Assembly (NCBI GenBank): GCA_030673585.1
Contig: DAOVIU010000050.1
Span: 1-7,191 of the forward strand
Direction: 5' to 3'
DNA: 7,191 nucleotides
Origin: Pseudomonadota bacterium
Lineage (GTDB): Bacteria; Desulfobacterota; BSN033; G020346125
Positions 5,387 through 7,191 of the stretch are shown one piece after another; the first letter of the stretch is position 1; every line of letters starts with the position of its first letter. A program made the position numbers and the translations under genes. The notes beneath the pieces are model-generated. The model was not told where the DNA came from, ran no database searches, and worked only from the letters and a program-made list of their open reading frames with translations.

Positions 5387-6640
5387 TTACCCTTCCCCAG
5401 AAATATCATTAATAATCCTCTCCACCTCACCTTCGGGCAAGGAATCGACCGTATTCAGTCTTTTCCTCATGGCATGAATGACACCCCTAACCTGTTGTTC
5501 ATTGAGGTCTATCCCCATTTCGCGTCCCTTGAGCTCGATGCTCTTTCCACCCAGTGCAGCCGGCCCAAAGAGAAGGGATGTCTTCTGCCCAATAGCCTCG
5601 GGTTCTATAAAACCCTTTGTCTTCTTTTTTTGTATCCGCGCCCTCAATATCCCCTCGATGTGCGTGTCGGGCGTCTCCAGAAAAACTGCTTTTCCAACGA
5701 GGGGCTTGTAAGCTTGAACTTCTATTCCGGTGATCTCCTGTACTAATTGAGAGAGTTCCATAATCCGCTCGATCTTGATTCCGAGATCCAAACCGTACAT
5801 TACGGTAAGAGCCATGACCACCTCTTCAAAGGCGGCCAAGCCAGCGCCGTCGGCCAAACCATTAACCGAGGTCTCCACGTTAGAGGCTCCCGCCTCCACC
5901 CCGGCTAAGGTGCACGCCGTCGCCGTCCCGTAATTGTTGTGGGCATGAATACCGACTTCGGCATCCCCGGCGACCTCTTTCAAGAGCCTGACCATTCTTT
6001 GATACGCAGGTACGGTTAAAACTCCGCCGCCCGCGGTCTTTATCCTATCGGCCCCTCCATCGATAGCCGCCCTATAAATATCAAGGGCATATCCTTCCTC
6101 CCAACGCGTACAGGTAGTCCAAAAACAGGTAAAAATGCCGTTTTTCTTACAGTAGGCGATGGCGTCCTTCACCCTTTGACAATAATCGGACCAATCGTAC
6201 CCTGGTATCGGTGTCGGGTACAGGGCGCACAGTATGATGTCCGCATTTGCCTCGATGATTCGATCGATCCCCTTCTTATAGTCGGGTAAATCAATCCGCG
6301 CAATGGCGCTCTTCTTAATTTTCACGTTCTCCTTGCCCAGGGCCCTTAAGAAATCGAGATGACCTTGGTTTATCGAGGCAAAGCCGCAGTCGATCTCATG
6401 CACGTTCATCTCGTCGAGCAGCCTGGTGATCCTTATTTTGTCCTCCATGCTGTAGACCACATGAGGGGCCTCTTCCCCCTCGCGAATGGTGCTGTCGGTA
6501 ATACTCACCCTTTCGGGCAAATCGTACTGGGCCAATACCTCCTCGTGTAAATTCCACTTACTATTCCAGAATCTTCCCTTTGGATCGTATTCCGCGCAAA
6601 GTGCTATGTTTCTGATATCACAGTCCTTGCCCTTTGTCAT
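5387..6640 (-). CDS. DRE-TIM metallolyase, homocitrate/isopropylmalate synthase-like, divergent
   Basis: A 417-residue HMGL-like barrel enzyme. ATG 6640 lies behind a modest AAGAAGG site. After a 45-residue extension (tryptophans at 25 and 29) comes DSTIREGEE, giving metal ligand Asp49, Arg53 and Glu54; DSTxREGE is closer to homocitrate synthases than to the DTTLRDGEQ of LeuA. Other landmarks are Glu82, the metal-binding HAHNN (His232, His234), and NGLADGAG (from Asn260) in place of NGxGERAG. Family members join an acyl-CoA to a 2-oxoacid or do the reverse cleavage. The synthase motif F-x-HxSGIH is here F320-L-E-T-P-D-T-H327: the first His and the Ser-Gly are lost and only the last His stays. 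There is no LeuA-type C-terminal leucine-binding domain and no GGCP motif of HMG-CoA lyase. I infer a catabolic or specialised condensing enzyme, not leucine or lysine synthesis. It is the second gene after the regulator (54 nt gap), followed by AOR after 124 nt. Confidence 0.85.
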   Translation of the reverse strand: MTKGKDCDIRNIALCAEYDPKGRFWNSKWNLHEEVLAQYDLPERVSITDSTIREGEEAPHVVYSMEDKIRITRLLDEMNVHEIDCGFASINQGHLDFLRALGKENVKIKKSAIARIDLPDYKKGIDRIIEANADIILCALYPTPIPGYDWSDYCQRVKDAIAYCKKNGIFTCFWTTCTRWEEGYALDIYRAAIDGGADRIKTAGGGVLTVPAYQRMVRLLKEVAGDAEVGIHAHNNYGTATACTLAGVEAGASNVETSVNGLADGAGLAAFEEVVMALTVMYGLDLGIKIERIMELSQLVQEITGIEVQAYKPLVGKAVFLETPDTHIEGILRARIQKKKTKGFIEPEAIGQKTSLLFGPAALGGKSIELKGREMGIDLNEQQVRGVIHAMRKRLNTVDSLPEGEVERIINDISGEG

Positions 6641-6694
6641 ACGACCGGCCTTCTTATCAGAATGAATTACTCAGGGGAGTATCAATTCCCTCAT

Positions 6695-7191
6695 TTAGTC
6701 AGCGGAATGTACCCAGATACTGCTATCTTTCCTCTTAACATTTCGGAGCCGAACAATATATTTGTATAAGTCCCCTCGATACGAGGATTGGACGAACTCA
6801 ACGGGTCGCCGCTTTTTGCTATACACAATCCTTTCAACGAATAGAATAGGGGACCCCGAGGGAATCGCTAATTGTTCCGCCACCTCCTTGCTCGCGAAGG
6901 AAGCCTCAATGGTCTGAAAGGCCTCCGTAAACTGAATGCCCAAATCCTGCTCCATAATCTGTAATAACGGCTTCTTGTAGAGTGCCGCCGCCATAATTTT
7001 TTCACCGATTTCAATAGGGAGATAATTAACCGTATAAGCAAAGGATTTATTTTCCCTGAATCGAACTCTTTTTATCTGCACTACCTCCTCATCTTCCTTG
7101 TCTAATTCCAACTTCTCCTTTATCGATTTGGGAACTTTGATCTTGCTCATCTTCACGGATTTCGTCTTGGATTTTGATACCTGGTAAAAGA
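6695..7191 (-). CDS. GntR-family regulator, UTRA ligand-binding domain (N-terminal HTH outside window)
   Basis: The visible 165 residues match the C-terminal effector domain of HutC/UTRA-type GntR regulators: a VPKSIKEKLEL segment, EEVVQIKRVRFRENKSFAYTVNYLP (the usual pattern of a short-effector pocket with an NYLP turn), then a mid-domain EQDLGI stretch and SPILFVERIVYSKKRRPVEF...SSYRGDLYKYIV near the end. The frame stays open upstream of a GTG at 7156 to the window edge (FYQVSKSKTKS), so the gene continues and the winged-helix DNA-binding domain is simply off the window; a start at GTG 7156 would give an isolated UTRA domain and is less likely. Proteins of this type repress catabolic operons until a small carboxylate, amino acid or sugar-like ligand binds. 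It lies first in the leftward operon, 54 nt before the DRE-TIM gene, and probably controls it. Base composition looks AT-richer than the AOR gene. Confidence 0.85.
   Translation of the reverse strand, partial: FYQVSKSKTKSVKMSKIKVPKSIKEKLELDKEDEEVVQIKRVRFRENKSFAYTVNYLPIEIGEKIMAAALYKKPLLQIMEQDLGIQFTEAFQTIEASFASKEVAEQLAIPSGSPILFVERIVYSKKRRPVEFVQSSYRGDLYKYIVRLRNVKRKDSSIWVHSAD

Noticed and set aside
5387..6640. Biosynthetic LeuA or HMG-CoA lyase
   Set aside because: It lacks the LeuA regulatory domain and the HxSGIH motif, and it has no GGCP cysteine motif of HMG-CoA lyase.
6695..7156. Stand-alone UTRA-domain protein starting at GTG 7156
   Set aside because: The frame is open upstream to the window edge with plausible linker residues, so the gene is cut by the window and not a domain-only protein or pseudogene.

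Overview
The window reads as a catabolic or accessory-metabolism locus of an anaerobic bacterium. The main pointer is a tungsten/molybdenum-pterin aldehyde ferredoxin oxidoreductase (AOR) family enzyme. It sits directly next to a MoaD/ThiS-like small protein, beside a homocitrate/isopropylmalate-synthase-like enzyme and a GntR-type regulator. Start sites carry good AGGAGG-like ribosome binding sites and the promoter candidate is bacterial. This fits Desulfobacterota, anaerobic Bacillota or Chloroflexota, but the sequence alone does not settle the phylum.

Layout, left to right. Positions 1-53 hold only the first 17 codons of a leftward gene that runs off the window. Positions 54-401 are a divergent intergenic region with an extended -10 promoter (278-286), a GTGT/ACAC dyad over it and an 11-nt inverted repeat. 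Positions 402-3055 form a rightward two-gene operon: an enolase-superfamily enzyme of the muconate-lactonizing subgroup, then an argininosuccinate-lyase-like enzyme, with overlapping reading frames. The second operon converges on the first with a gap of only 31 bp. It is transcribed leftward in the order regulator (7191-6695, N-terminus outside the window), DRE-TIM metallolyase (6640-5387), AOR (5262-3400), MoaD-like protein (3389-3087).

How the genes may work together. The rightward pair looks like a racemase/cycloisomerase feeding a C-N (or C-O) lyase of the fumarase/aspartase superfamily. The lyase keeps the fumarate-side and catalytic motifs of argininosuccinate lyase but has lost the three residues that hold the arginine part, so a substrate other than argininosuccinate is likely. 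The leftward operon pairs an acyl-CoA/2-oxoacid condensing (or retro-condensing) enzyme with an aldehyde-oxidising or carboxylate-reducing AOR and a small beta-grasp protein that may serve its pterin cofactor. Both metal enzymes depart from their families at specific sites: a His replaces the third cluster Cys in the AOR, and the HxSGxH motif is degenerate in the DRE-TIM enzyme. I do not recognise the complete pathway; the combined locus may be an undescribed degradative module. The AOR and MoaD genes look more GC-rich than their neighbours.
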